Assembly (NCBI RefSeq): GCF_900099805.1
Contig: NZ_FNDR01000019.1
Coordinates: 24,504-88,503, forward strand
Source of the DNA: Variovorax sp. OV700
GTDB lineage: Bacteria; Pseudomonadota; Gammaproteobacteria; Burkholderiales; Burkholderiaceae_C
DNA: 64,000 nt
Reading direction: 5' to 3'
Part shown: piece after piece, positions 16,905 through 25,216 of the stretch
Numbering within the stretch: the first letter of the stretch is position 1
Layout: each line of letters opens with the position of its first letter
Program-made: the position numbers and the translations under genes
The notes under the pieces: model-generated
Seen by the model: only the letters and a program-made list of their open reading frames with translations
The model's database searches: none
Told to the model about the DNA's origin: nothing

Positions 16905-17921
16905 ATGAGCGTTTCCGCCCTTCGCCTGCGCGAAAACCTGTCTGTCGCGTTCCAGCGCGGCAAGGGGAGCGAGCAGCGCACCGGGCCACTGGGCGCGCCG
17001 GCCGTCGCAGGCGACGACCCACCGGCTGTCTACGACTACCTGGGCGACATGCAGCTGCGCTTCATGTTCACGGCGCCCGACGGCACCCAGGCGGTCGCCA
17101 AGGAGGCCGACCTGCAACGCCTGAACCTCACACCCGAGCTCGCGATGACGCAAGCGACCGTGAACACGCGCCGTGCGCGCGGCGCGCCCAAGCATGCGCT
17201 GTTCGGCCAGAGCGTCTACCAGTTCACCGGCCGCGGCAACGCGGACACCGACGCCAGCTACCTGCTGGACCGCGGCTTCTGGCGCACCCAGCTGCAGGCC
17301 TTTCCCAAGGGCGTGGTCGCGGCAATCCCGCGGCGCGGCAGCCTGTTCTTCGCGGACGCCGGCGACAGCGCTGCGACCGAAGAACTCGCGCGCATGGCAT
17401 CACGCCTGCACCATGCGGCGAGCGAACATCGGGTATCGAATTTTCTGTACATCTTCGGCGCGCGGGGCTGGGAAATTCTTGGCACCCTTCCCGCCGAGGC
17501 GCCTGCGCCCAACTCCGCCGCGGGAGGCCGCCCCAGGCCGGGCAGCCGACAACCGGCCCGCGAATCCGTCGAGCCGTACGAAGAACAGGAGCTGTCTCTG
17601 TCGCTCGTCGCCAGCGGGCAGAAAACCGTCATCTACTGCCTCATCGCGAACTTCGTGCTGTCGGCCGCCGCGCGCGGAGGATCGATCCCGCCGCTGATCG
17701 CCTCGGCGCTGTACATCGCCACGGCGGCGGTGAGCCTGTTCGGCATCGTGCGCATCTGCTCGGGGCTGGGCCATGGCACCTCGGGCAAGGTTCTGTTCAT
17801 GGTGCTGGCATTCGTTCCGCTGGTGAACCTGATCGCCTTGGTCTACCTGAGTGCCAGGACCAACCGGTTGCTGCGCGCCGCCGGCTGGCGCGTGGGCTTG
17901 CTCGGCGCCAAGGCATCGTGA
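16905..17921 (+). CDS. Hypothetical protein, DUF1444-like soluble domain plus three C-terminal membrane helices
   Basis: 338 residues; function not recognised. Residues 1-195 are soluble, and the pattern around 60-90 (RFMFTAPDGTQAVAKEADLQRLNLTPELAM) weakly recalls DUF1444 proteins. About 205-235 is a Pro/Arg/Ala-rich linker. Three hydrophobic helices follow (about 245-262, 265-285 and 290-312), ending in ARTNRLLRAAGWRVGLLGA, a tail seen in small four-helix membrane proteins. It is followed after 19 bp by another membrane protein gene on the same strand, probably one operon. Confidence 0.7.
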   Translation: MSVSALRLRENLSVAFQRGKGSEQRTGPLGAPAVAGDDPPAVYDYLGDMQLRFMFTAPDGTQAVAKEADLQRLNLTPELAMTQATVNTRRARGAPKHALFGQSVYQFTGRGNADTDASYLLDRGFWRTQLQAFPKGVVAAIPRRGSLFFADAGDSAATEELARMASRLHHAASEHRVSNFLYIFGARGWEILGTLPAEAPAPNSAAGGRPRPGSRQPARESVEPYEEQELSLSLVASGQKTVIYCLIANFVLSAAARGGSIPPLIASALYIATAAVSLFGIVRICSGLGHGTSGKVLFMVLAFVPLVNLIALVYLSARTNRLLRAAGWRVGLLGAKAS

Positions 17922-17940
17922 AGAAAGCCGGCGGCCCACG

Positions 17941-18840
17941 ATGAGCGGCAACAGCATGTTCGCAATCCCTGTCGGCCAGCAGGCCAGCCTGTGGCTGAGC
18001 TACGCCGTCGTGCTGATGCTGTTGCCGATATGCGCGGCGATTGCCGGCGTTGTCGTGGGCATCTCGAACCGCGGCCAGTCACCGGAAGACGGCAGCCTGG
18101 TGCGGCAGTTCCTGTTGTTCCTGGCCATCTTCGCGGCCGCAACCTGGGGCATCAGCCGCTTGCCGTCGGTTCAGTCGCGCATCAATCCAGAGGTCAAGGT
18201 CCAGGACCAGCTCCACGCGAACATCGCGTACCAGGCCATCGAAAAATACTCGCCGAGCGACTTGATCACGGTGCGGGAGGCGCTCGGCAAGGAGGTTGCC
18301 GGCGGCGCGAGCGTCGCCGATGCCTTCGAGCGCATCCGCCCGGTGTTCGCAACGCTGACCCGTGAGCGGCTGGGTTTTGCCGACCAGGCCACGGCCGTGA
18401 TGTGGACCCATCTCATGCGCGACGTGCTGCAGCAGGTGAAGGCCTCCGATCCGCAGAAGTGCGTTCGCACGCTGCATCCCGTCGCGGGAAGGCCGCATCC
18501 GCTCTCGGAGCCGGTGCTGAACGAGGCCGGCAATGCCGCCTTCCTGAAGGCGGTCGCGGATGTCTACGCTTCCGCCTCGGCCGGCATGCGCCACGACACC
18601 GACCGCAAGGACCCGCACGTCGAGCTGCAGGCGCTGCAGATGGAATACCGGCGCGTGATGGATCAGATGCAGGGCGAGTTCGGCGACGACGCCATCCGCA
18701 CCAAGGACCCCGCGTGGCGCGAAGCGCACCCAGCCCTCTATTGCGACATGGTGCTGCGCAAGACACAGCTCATCTTGCAGCGCGAGCCGGCCATGGCGGG
18801 ATCGTTGCTGCGCGCATATTGGCGCGGCGATACGAACTGA
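17941..18840 (+). CDS. Hypothetical membrane-anchored protein
   Basis: 299 residues; family not recognised. Two N-terminal hydrophobic segments (about 18-42 and 56-74) are followed by a soluble domain from about 85 to the end, with scattered cysteines (Cys178 region DPQKCVRTLHP, ALYCDM near the end) and a helical character. ATG 17941 was chosen because it immediately precedes the first membrane helix; the open frame upstream overlaps the previous gene. With its neighbour at 16905 it forms a two-gene unit of unknown purpose placed before AMP nucleosidase. Confidence 0.65.
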   Translation: MSGNSMFAIPVGQQASLWLSYAVVLMLLPICAAIAGVVVGISNRGQSPEDGSLVRQFLLFLAIFAAATWGISRLPSVQSRINPEVKVQDQLHANIAYQAIEKYSPSDLITVREALGKEVAGGASVADAFERIRPVFATLTRERLGFADQATAVMWTHLMRDVLQQVKASDPQKCVRTLHPVAGRPHPLSEPVLNEAGNAAFLKAVADVYASASAGMRHDTDRKDPHVELQALQMEYRRVMDQMQGEFGDDAIRTKDPAWREAHPALYCDMVLRKTQLILQREPAMAGSLLRAYWRGDTN

Positions 18841-18871
18841 TAAGGCCGCGGCGGCATTGCACAATGCCGAC

Positions 18872-20389
18872 ATGCCCTACATGCCCACCTTCGTCGCTCC
18901 CGCCCGTTTCACCGACGCCGCCGCCGCTCTCGAACAGGTCAAGTCCATCTACCAGGGCGGGCTTGCCCACCTGCGCGAGTCGATGCTGCGTTTCGTGGCC
19001 GGCGAGGCGTTGCCGGGCCGGGTGCGGGCCTGCTATCCGTTCGTGCGGGTGCACACGCACACCGTGTCGCGCCATACGCCGCCGGCCAACGCGGGGCTGA
19101 GCTACGGCTTCGTCGCCGGACCGGGCCGCTACGAAACCACGCTCACGCGGCCGGATCTTTTCTCGCGCTACTACCTCGACCAGTTCCGCCTGCTGCTCGA
19201 AAACCACCAGGTCGACATCGAGGTCGGCACCAGCACCCAGCCGATCCCCATCCACTTCTCGTTCGCCGAGAACGACCACATCGAAGGCACGATGAGCGAG
19301 GAGCGGCGCGCGCTGATGCGCGACGTGTTCGACCTCCCCGATCTGGGCGTGATGGACGACGGCATTGCCAACGGCACCTACGAGGCGCAGGCCGGCGAGG
19401 CGCAGCCGCTCTCGCTCTTTACGGCCGCGCGGGTGGATTACTCGCTGCACCGCCTGCGGCACTACACCGGCACGGCGCCCGAGTGGTTCCAGAATTTCGT
19501 GCTGTTCACCAACTACCAGTTCTACATCGACGAGTTCGTGCGCCTGGGGCACGAGGCCATGGCCGACGAAAAAAGCGAATACGTCGCCTTCATCGAGCCC
19601 GGCAACGTGATCACCCGCCGGCGCGGGCTGCCCGCGGGCGCAAGCACCAACTACGGCGGCCTGCTCGATGGCAGCCAGGGCACGGCGCCGCCGCGCCTGC
19701 CCCAGATGCCGGCCTACCACCTGGTGCGCGAGGACTGCAGCGGCATCAGCATGGTGAACATCGGCGTCGGCCCGGCCAATGCCAAGACCATCACCGACCA
19801 CATCGCCGTGCTGCGCCCCCACGCGTGGATGATGCTGGGCCACTGCGCGGGCCTTCGCAACGCGCAGCAGCTCGGCGACTACGTGCTGGCCCACGCGTAT
19901 GTGCGGGAGGACCATGTGCTCGACGAAGAACTGCCGCTGTGGGTGCCGATTCCGGCGCTCTCGGAGATCCAGCTCGCGCTGGAGAAAGCGGTGGCCGACG
20001 TCACGCGCTACGAAGGGCCCGACCTGAAGAAGATCATGCGCACGGGCACGGTGGCGAGCACCGACAACCGCAACTGGGAGCTTTTGCCCGGAAACCAGCC
20101 GCAGCGCCGCTTCAGCCAGAGCCGGGCGGTGGCGCTGGACATGGAAAGCGCCACCATCGCGGCCAACGGCTTCCGCTTCCGGGTGCCCTACGGCACGCTT
20201 TTGTGCGTGAGCGACAAGCCGCTGCACGGCGAGATCAAGCTGCCGGGCATGGCCAACCATTTCTACCGCGAACGCGTGGAGCAGCACCTGCGCATCGGCA
20301 TGCGGGCCATCGACATCCTTCGCGAACAGGGCTCCACACGGCTGCACAGCCGCAAGCTGCGCAGCTTCGCGGAGGTCGCTTTTCAGTAA
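18872..20389 (+). CDS. amn: AMP nucleosidase
   Basis: Hydrolyses AMP to adenine and ribose 5-phosphate, cytosolic, 505 residues (family about 480-505). The N-terminal regulatory domain (about 1-190) includes MPTFVAPARFTDAAAALEQVKSIY and ETTLTRPDLFSRYYLDQF. The C-terminal nucleoside-phosphorylase-like domain includes MVNIGVGPANAKTITDHIAVLRPHAWMMLGHCAGL and LDMESATIAANGFRFRVPYGTLLCVSDKPLHGE. I used ATG 18872; in-frame starts at 18857 (TTG) and a later ATG at 18881 are alternatives and no clear Shine-Dalgarno decides. It regulates adenylate pools. Confidence 0.93.
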   Translation: MPYMPTFVAPARFTDAAAALEQVKSIYQGGLAHLRESMLRFVAGEALPGRVRACYPFVRVHTHTVSRHTPPANAGLSYGFVAGPGRYETTLTRPDLFSRYYLDQFRLLLENHQVDIEVGTSTQPIPIHFSFAENDHIEGTMSEERRALMRDVFDLPDLGVMDDGIANGTYEAQAGEAQPLSLFTAARVDYSLHRLRHYTGTAPEWFQNFVLFTNYQFYIDEFVRLGHEAMADEKSEYVAFIEPGNVITRRRGLPAGASTNYGGLLDGSQGTAPPRLPQMPAYHLVREDCSGISMVNIGVGPANAKTITDHIAVLRPHAWMMLGHCAGLRNAQQLGDYVLAHAYVREDHVLDEELPLWVPIPALSEIQLALEKAVADVTRYEGPDLKKIMRTGTVASTDNRNWELLPGNQPQRRFSQSRAVALDMESATIAANGFRFRVPYGTLLCVSDKPLHGEIKLPGMANHFYRERVEQHLRIGMRAIDILREQGSTRLHSRKLRSFAEVAFQ

Positions 20390-20489
20390 TAGTTGGCACT
20401 TCCTAGGGTTTTCACCTACCTCCAGGTGTAGGCAGGCGACGCAATTCGCGTGGATCATTCAGTTACTGTTCTGAACAACTGGAAACAAA

Positions 20490-21500
20490 ATGCCTCGTTC
20501 GTCGCTCGCGGGCCTTTCACGCCGCAATTTCAACGCATGGATGGCGGGCGCGGCCGCCGTCGCGGGCGCCGGGCACGCCGCTCTGTGGCCGCGTGCTGCC
20601 GGGGCAGCCGAGCCGCAACTCGTCTCGAAGCTGCGCATCGTCATTCCGGCCAATGAAGGCGGCGGCTGGGACCAGACCGGCCGCGCGCTCGGCGCGGCGC
20701 TGCTGGCCTCGGGCGCGGCGGGCGAGGTGGCGTACGAAAACATTGGCGGCAAGGGCGGCACCATCGGGCTGGCCAAATACGTCGAAAAATACGATGCCGA
20801 CCCCGACACGCTGCTGATGAGCGGCATGGTCATGGTCGGTGCGGTGGCGCTGCAGAAGCCGGCCGTCACCATGGCACAGGTCGCGCCCGTCGCGCGTCTC
20901 ACCAGCGACTACGAGGTGGTGGCGGTGAAAGCCGACTCCCCCATCAAGACGCCGAAGGATCTGATCGCCCAGTTGCGCGCCGATGCGGCCAAGACCGTGA
21001 TCGCTGGCGGCTCGGCGGGTGGCGTGGACCACATGTACGCCGGCATGCTGGCGCGCGTGGCAGGCAACGCCGCGAACTTGGTCTACCAGCCGTACCCTGG
21101 CGGCGCCCAGGTGGTGGAGGCACTCACGACCGGCAAGGCGGTGGCGGGCATCTCGGGCTTCAGCGAATTCAGCGAGAGCCTGTCCAGCGGCAAGCTGCGC
21201 GCCATTGGCGTGTCGTCGAAGCGGCCGTTTCTCGGCATTCCGTCGGTGCGCGAGCAGGGCGTGGATGCCGACCTTGCCAACTGGCGCGGCGTACTCACCG
21301 GCAAGAAGGTGCCTGCGGACCGCAAGGCCGTGCTGCTCGAAGCCGTGCACCGCGCCACCACCGCCGACGTCTGGCAGAAGACCATCAAGCGCAACAACTG
21401 GGATGCGTACTGGATGGCAGGCAAGGATTTCGAGAGCTTTCTCGAGCTGGACCTCGCCATGGCCGGTCCGATGATCTATCTGCTCAAGCTGAAGGCCTGA
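20490..21500 (+). CDS. Orphan tripartite tricarboxylate transporter binding protein (TctC/Bug family)
   Basis: Periplasmic solute-binding protein, 336 residues. The N terminus has a twin-arginine-like motif (LSRRNFNAWMAGAAAVAGAGHAA) and an AGAAEP cleavage region. Bug signatures: LRIVIPANEGGGWDQTGRALGAAL (loop that binds the ligand carboxylate), ENIGGKGGTIGLAKY, and FSEFSESLSSGKLRAIGVSSKR. No tctA/tctB permease genes are nearby, as is common for the expanded Bug family in Burkholderiales, so it either shares a distant permease or serves in sensing. The ligand is unknown. The 100-bp leader contains a small inverted repeat (CACCT-N6-AGGTG at 20413-20428). Confidence 0.9.
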   Translation: MPRSSLAGLSRRNFNAWMAGAAAVAGAGHAALWPRAAGAAEPQLVSKLRIVIPANEGGGWDQTGRALGAALLASGAAGEVAYENIGGKGGTIGLAKYVEKYDADPDTLLMSGMVMVGAVALQKPAVTMAQVAPVARLTSDYEVVAVKADSPIKTPKDLIAQLRADAAKTVIAGGSAGGVDHMYAGMLARVAGNAANLVYQPYPGGAQVVEALTTGKAVAGISGFSEFSESLSSGKLRAIGVSSKRPFLGIPSVREQGVDADLANWRGVLTGKKVPADRKAVLLEAVHRATTADVWQKTIKRNNWDAYWMAGKDFESFLELDLAMAGPMIYLLKLKA

Positions 21501-21514
21501 AGACGCTTTTCAGG
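21496..21514. terminator. Short stop-codon palindrome between convergent genes
   Basis: CCTGAA (21496-21501) and TTCAGG (21509-21514) form a 6-bp stem containing the TGA of the TctC gene and the complementary TCA stop of the regulator. It has the same design as the hairpin at 4161-4183 but is weaker, and no T-run follows. Confidence 0.4.
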
Positions 21515-22223
21515 CGAAGAGCTCCGGCATCTCGCGCTGCGCCTTGGGCGTGAGCGTCAGTTCGCGCCCGTCGAGCGCCTGACGCACCCAGCCGCGGCGC
21601 AGCGACAACTGGAGCCACGCCGCACCGAGCGCGCCGCCCAGATGCGGACGACGCTCGCTCCAGTCGAGGCAGGCGCAGGCAAAGCGTCTCCGAGAGCGGC
21701 GCACCGCGTCGATCTCGACACCCAGGCTTTCCAGCGCGATCGCGCCTTCGGGCGTGAGCTCGTACGAACCGCTCTCTAGTCCGCTGAGCCAGCCCTGCGC
21801 ATGCAGCCGGTCATGCAACGCGACGCCGGCCGTGCCCGCCATGTGGTCGTAGCAGGTGCGCGCAGTGCGCAGCCGGCTTGGGGTGCTCGGCTTGAACTCG
21901 GCGGCACGCGGCGCGCCGGCCACCACCATGAGGCTCTCGAGCGCGGCCGCGACGTTGTCGCCGGCCAGGCGGAAGTAGCGGTGCTTGCCTTGCACCAGCA
22001 GCTCGACCAGCCGCTCTTCCTTCAGGCGCGCAAGGTGCGCGCTGGCGGTGGAGGCGGCCACCTCGGCCACCGCAGCGAGCTCGGTCGCGGTGCGCGCATG
22101 GCCGTCCATCAGACAATTCAGCATGCGCGCGCGCGCGGGCTCGGCAATGGCGCCGGCCAGGCGGGCCAGCTGGAAATCGGCATTAGTTGAAGAGGATGGA
22201 GAGGATGGAGAGGACGTGTCCAT
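21510..22223 (-). CDS. ArsR-family winged-helix transcriptional regulator with C-terminal extension
   Basis: 237 residues, about twice the size of a simple ArsR repressor. After a Ser/Pro-rich start, residues about 15-95 form the winged helix (LAGAIAEPARARMLNCLMDGHARTATELAAVAEVAASTASAHLARLKEERLVELLVQGKHRYFRL). The C-terminal 120 residues form a second domain with a CYDHMAGTAGV motif and FACACLDWSERRPHLGGALGAAWL. This type occurs in regulators of efflux or xenobiotic genes. It is divergent from the P450 gene, and the 28-bp perfect palindrome between them is very probably its operator. ATG 22223 is preferred to the longer frame, which would run through the operator. Confidence 0.87.
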   Translation of the reverse strand: MDTSSPSSPSSSTNADFQLARLAGAIAEPARARMLNCLMDGHARTATELAAVAEVAASTASAHLARLKEERLVELLVQGKHRYFRLAGDNVAAALESLMVVAGAPRAAEFKPSTPSRLRTARTCYDHMAGTAGVALHDRLHAQGWLSGLESGSYELTPEGAIALESLGVEIDAVRRSRRRFACACLDWSERRPHLGGALGAAWLQLSLRRGWVRQALDGRELTLTPKAQREMPELFA

Positions 22224-22250
22224 GCGCCAATCGTAAGTCGCCGGCGCAAT

Positions 22251-22278
22251 CCACACTTCGTTCGCGGGCGAAGTGTGG
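22251..22278. promoter_or_regulatory. Perfect palindromic operator between the ArsR-type regulator and P450 genes
   Basis: CCACACTTCG (22251-22260) and CGAAGTGTGG (22269-22278) are exact inverted repeats around an 8-bp centre (TTCGCGGG). It is the only strong symmetry in the 82-bp intergenic region and sits equidistant from both starts, fitting one repressor controlling itself and the P450. Confidence 0.65.
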
Positions 22279-22305
22279 CGGAAGCTTCGATTGCACACTG
22301 CGGAC

Positions 22306-23487
22306 ATGAATTCGAGCCCCACCTGCCCCACTTCTTACGCCGACAGCCCTCTCGATCCCGTCGCAGCCGCCACGCATGCCGACCCCTATCCCTTCTATGC
22401 CCAACTCCGCGCGGGTCCGCCGCTCGTGTGGAACGAGACGCTGCGCGCGTGGGTCGCGAGCCGCGCCGACGTCATCCAGTCGCTGCTGCTCGCGCACGGC
22501 GCGCTGCGCGTACGGCCGGCCGCCGAACCGGTGCCGCGCGCCATCCTGGGCAGCCCGGCCGGTGAGGTGTTCGGCCATCTGGTGCGCATGAACGATGGCA
22601 CAGCGCACCAGGCGCACCGGCCCGCCCTGCAACGCGCATTGGCCGGGCTGGACCTCGATACCGTTCATTCGGCGGCCTTGCAGGTTGCGCGCAGCGTGCC
22701 CACACAACCCTTGTCGGATGCGCTGTTCTCCATGCCGGTTCGGGCGGTGGCTCATCTGCTCGGCTTTGCCGACGACGCGTTGCCGCAAGTCGACCGCTGG
22801 ATGCGCGATTTCGTCGCCTGCCTGTCGCCGCTCTCCAGCGCCGACCAGTTGCAAGGCGCCAGCGTCGCAGCGAACGAACTCATGGCGCGCTTCGAAACCT
22901 TGGCCGCGGGCATGCCGCCGCGAAACGGAAGCTTGCTCGCGGCGGTGCTGGCCGAGAGCGATGCCGCCGCGCCTCTTTCGCGTTCGCTGCTCGCCAACCT
23001 CGTCGGTCTGCTCTCGCAAACCTGCGATGCGACGGCGGGTCTGCTGGGCAACAGCCTCATCGCCCTGATGCGCGAGCCTTCGCTGCGTGAAGTCGCGCGA
23101 ACACGCGACGGATTGCAGGCCGTCGTCGAGGAGACCGCGCGACACGACCCATCGGTGCAGAACACGCGCCGCTTCGCCGTTGAACCCATCGCCATCGCAG
23201 GCACGACGTTGGCGGCGGGCGACGCAGTGCTGCTCGTGCTGGCGGCGGCCAATCGCGACCCGGCGTTCAACCCCGACCCCGACCGCTTCACGCTCGTGCG
23301 CGCACGGCGCCGCATGCTGGGCTTCGGCCACGGCGTGCACGCCTGTCCGGGGCAGGCGCTGGCCTGCACGCTCGCGGCCGCGGGGCTCGAGGCTTTGCTG
23401 AGTCGCGCGCCCGATCTCGATGCGATGCGCGAACGCGGCTGGAGCTACCGCCCTTCAGCCAACGCGCGCATTCCGGTCTTTCACTGA
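22306..23487 (+). CDS. Cytochrome P450
   Basis: Soluble bacterial class I P450, 393 residues, haem-thiolate monooxygenase needing external ferredoxin and reductase; none is encoded nearby. The haem-binding loop is FGHGVHAC347PGQALA, the ExxR pair is E276-T-A-R279 and the meander lies at about DPDRF. The I-helix oxygen-activation motif reads S-Q-T-C-D241-A-T243, so the acid is present but the usual Thr directly after it is Ala, with Thr one position later. It is divergent from an ArsR-type regulator with a shared operator and convergent (7-bp overlap of stops) with a PPOX protein. The substrate is unknown; a xenobiotic response is an inference. Confidence 0.92.
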   Translation: MNSSPTCPTSYADSPLDPVAAATHADPYPFYAQLRAGPPLVWNETLRAWVASRADVIQSLLLAHGALRVRPAAEPVPRAILGSPAGEVFGHLVRMNDGTAHQAHRPALQRALAGLDLDTVHSAALQVARSVPTQPLSDALFSMPVRAVAHLLGFADDALPQVDRWMRDFVACLSPLSSADQLQGASVAANELMARFETLAAGMPPRNGSLLAAVLAESDAAAPLSRSLLANLVGLLSQTCDATAGLLGNSLIALMREPSLREVARTRDGLQAVVEETARHDPSVQNTRRFAVEPIAIAGTTLAAGDAVLLVLAAANRDPAFNPDPDRFTLVRARRRMLGFGHGVHACPGQALACTLAAAGLEALLSRAPDLDAMRERGWSYRPSANARIPVFH

Positions 23488-24449
23488 CGAGCCCAGCGCC
23501 CCGTGCCCGCCAGGTGCGGCGACAGCTCGGCATCGCCCCAGCGCAGCGGCAGCGCGGCAGGCCGGCGCAATGCATGGTCGACATGCAGCCGCAGCAGCCG
23601 CTCTGCCCCTTCGAACTGGGCAAGCTCGGGCCCGTCCAGCACGATCTCGGCCGTGGCCGCCACGTGCAAGAGCTCGCCGCTGTCGAAGTCGATGAACAGC
23701 AGGCCCGCGCGCGGATGCGCCACCAGGTTGCCCAGCGTGTTGAAGAAGCGATTGCCGTTGAAGTCGGGCACGGTCAGCACACCGCCTTCGTCGACGCGAA
23801 CGAAGCCCGGCAGGCCGCCGCGATGCGACACGTCGACACCGTGCGACCTTGCATCGGCATCGTCGCCGGCGGCCGCTTCTTCGGGATACGCCGTGGCGAT
23901 GAACAGCGTGTCCGCGCTGCCGATGAGCCGCTCAGCGGCCAAGTCGAGCCTGTCGAGCCGCTGCACCGGCGCGCCAATGTTGTTGCGCGCAGCCGCGAAC
24001 ACGGGCTCACGCGCCTGGATATAGCGCGGGCAGTTGCCGAAGCTCTGCTGCACCTCGACCATGAAGCCCGTGGCATCGAGCGACTCGACCGTGCCGTTCA
24101 TGCGGTTGCGCCGCCGCGTGTGGGGCTCGATACCCAAGAGACCCAGCGAAGCGCCTTGCGCGAGCTGGCTGGCCAGCGGATCGCCGGCCGCCGGCAACGC
24201 ATCGACGCGCAGGTGCGTGGCATCGGGTGAATGCACGAACCCCGCGGGCGCCGCGAGCACGCTGGCCCAGGGCTGCAGGCTGGCATCGAGGCTGCCCAAC
24301 ACGAGGAACGGCAGCTGCGCGAAGAATTCGCGGTGCTGGTCAGGCATGTAGTCGCGCATCACGCGCGGGCCCGCGGCCTCCATGCGATCGCGCCAGCCGG
24401 TCTGGGCTTGCAGCGCGCGCTCGCCGGCGTGGAAGGGTGCGGCGATCAT
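23481..24449 (-). CDS. Pyridoxamine 5'-phosphate oxidase-related flavoprotein
   Basis: 322 residues with the split-barrel flavin-binding fold. The N-terminal part has FFAQLPFLVLGSLDASLQPWASVLAAPAGFV and GLLGIEPHTRRRNRMNGTV; the middle has GNCPRYIQ; the second half repeats the fold (LFIATAYPEE ... DVSHRGGLPGFVRV ... NRFFNTLGNLVAHPRAGLLFIDF). This matches the large PPOX-type proteins often encoded next to a glutathione S-transferase, not PdxH. Its ATG overlaps the TGA of the GST gene (ATGA), so translation is coupled. A role in flavin- or F420-like redox of a xenobiotic is only an inference. Confidence 0.85.
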   Translation of the reverse strand: MIAAPFHAGERALQAQTGWRDRMEAAGPRVMRDYMPDQHREFFAQLPFLVLGSLDASLQPWASVLAAPAGFVHSPDATHLRVDALPAAGDPLASQLAQGASLGLLGIEPHTRRRNRMNGTVESLDATGFMVEVQQSFGNCPRYIQAREPVFAAARNNIGAPVQRLDRLDLAAERLIGSADTLFIATAYPEEAAAGDDADARSHGVDVSHRGGLPGFVRVDEGGVLTVPDFNGNRFFNTLGNLVAHPRAGLLFIDFDSGELLHVAATAEIVLDGPELAQFEGAERLLRLHVDHALRRPAALPLRWGDAELSPHLAGTGRWARQ

Positions 24450-25102
24450 GATGCCGCCGCTGCGAGTCCGACCGGCGTGCGCACCATCGACACGAAACCG
24501 GGCAAGGCCTCCACGCGCGCCAGCCAGGCGCGCACATGCGGATACGGATCGAGCGACACGCTGCCTTCGGGCGCATGCGCAACGTACGCATAGTTCGCAA
24601 TGTCGGCCAGCGTGGCGGAAGGGCCGGCCAGGAAGGGCTGCTGCGCCAGGTGGATCTCCATCACCGCGAGCAGCGCGTGCGAGCGCGTCGCGGCTTCGCC
24701 GGAGTCGGCGCGGCCGAACAGCGCCATGACGCGCGCCGCCGCGGGGCCATAGGCAAGCGGTCCGGCCGCCACCGAGAACCAGCGCTGCACGCGCGCCGCA
24801 CCCACCGGGTCGCGCGGCATCCAGGCCGCCGGATCGGCCGCGTAGCGCTCGTTGAGGTAGACCAGGATCGCGTTCGAGTCGGCCAGCGTGACCTCGCCGT
24901 CCTCGATCACCGGCACCTGGCCGAAGGGGTTGCGCGCCAGGAACTCGGGCGTGCGGTTCGCGCGCTGCTTGAGGTCGAGTTCGATGCTCTCGAAGGGCAG
25001 GCCGAGCATCGAGAGAAACAACCGCACCCGGTGCACGTGGCCGGAGATGGCGCTGCCGTAGAGCTTGATGGGTTGTGCGGGAAGGCGGGCGACGGCGTTC
25101 AT
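24446..25102 (-). CDS. Glutathione S-transferase family protein
   Basis: 218 residues, cytosolic. The N-terminal thioredoxin-like domain (residues 12-90) has KLYGSAISGHVHRVRLFLSMLG, in which Ser17 (or Ser20) is the likely catalytic residue, and GQVPVIEDGEVTLADSNAILVYLNERY with the glutathione-binding Pro-Val and Asp-Ser motifs. The C-terminal helical domain ends with VRAWLARVEALPGF. It heads a two-gene operon with the PPOX protein and is divergent from a LysR regulator that probably controls both. Start 25102 has GGACCTCTCC upstream on the minus strand, with AGGA-like pairing. Confidence 0.9.
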   Translation of the reverse strand: MNAVARLPAQPIKLYGSAISGHVHRVRLFLSMLGLPFESIELDLKQRANRTPEFLARNPFGQVPVIEDGEVTLADSNAILVYLNERYAADPAAWMPRDPVGAARVQRWFSVAAGPLAYGPAAARVMALFGRADSGEAATRSHALLAVMEIHLAQQPFLAGPSATLADIANYAYVAHAPEGSVSLDPYPHVRAWLARVEALPGFVSMVRTPVGLAAAAS

Positions 25103-25216
25103 GGAGAGGTCCTTTTTGGAATGGTGGATGGCGTGACCCGATTCTTCTCTCTTGCGGCAAATGAATGAATAGCCATTCTTGGATTTGACTGCTGCGTTTT
25201 CCGGTTTAATTGCGCC

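Noticed and set aside
20413..20432. Small inverted repeat upstream of the TctC gene (CACCT-N6-AGGTG) as a defined operator
   Set aside because: Only 5 bp per arm, and no regulator nearby; too weak to claim as a binding site.
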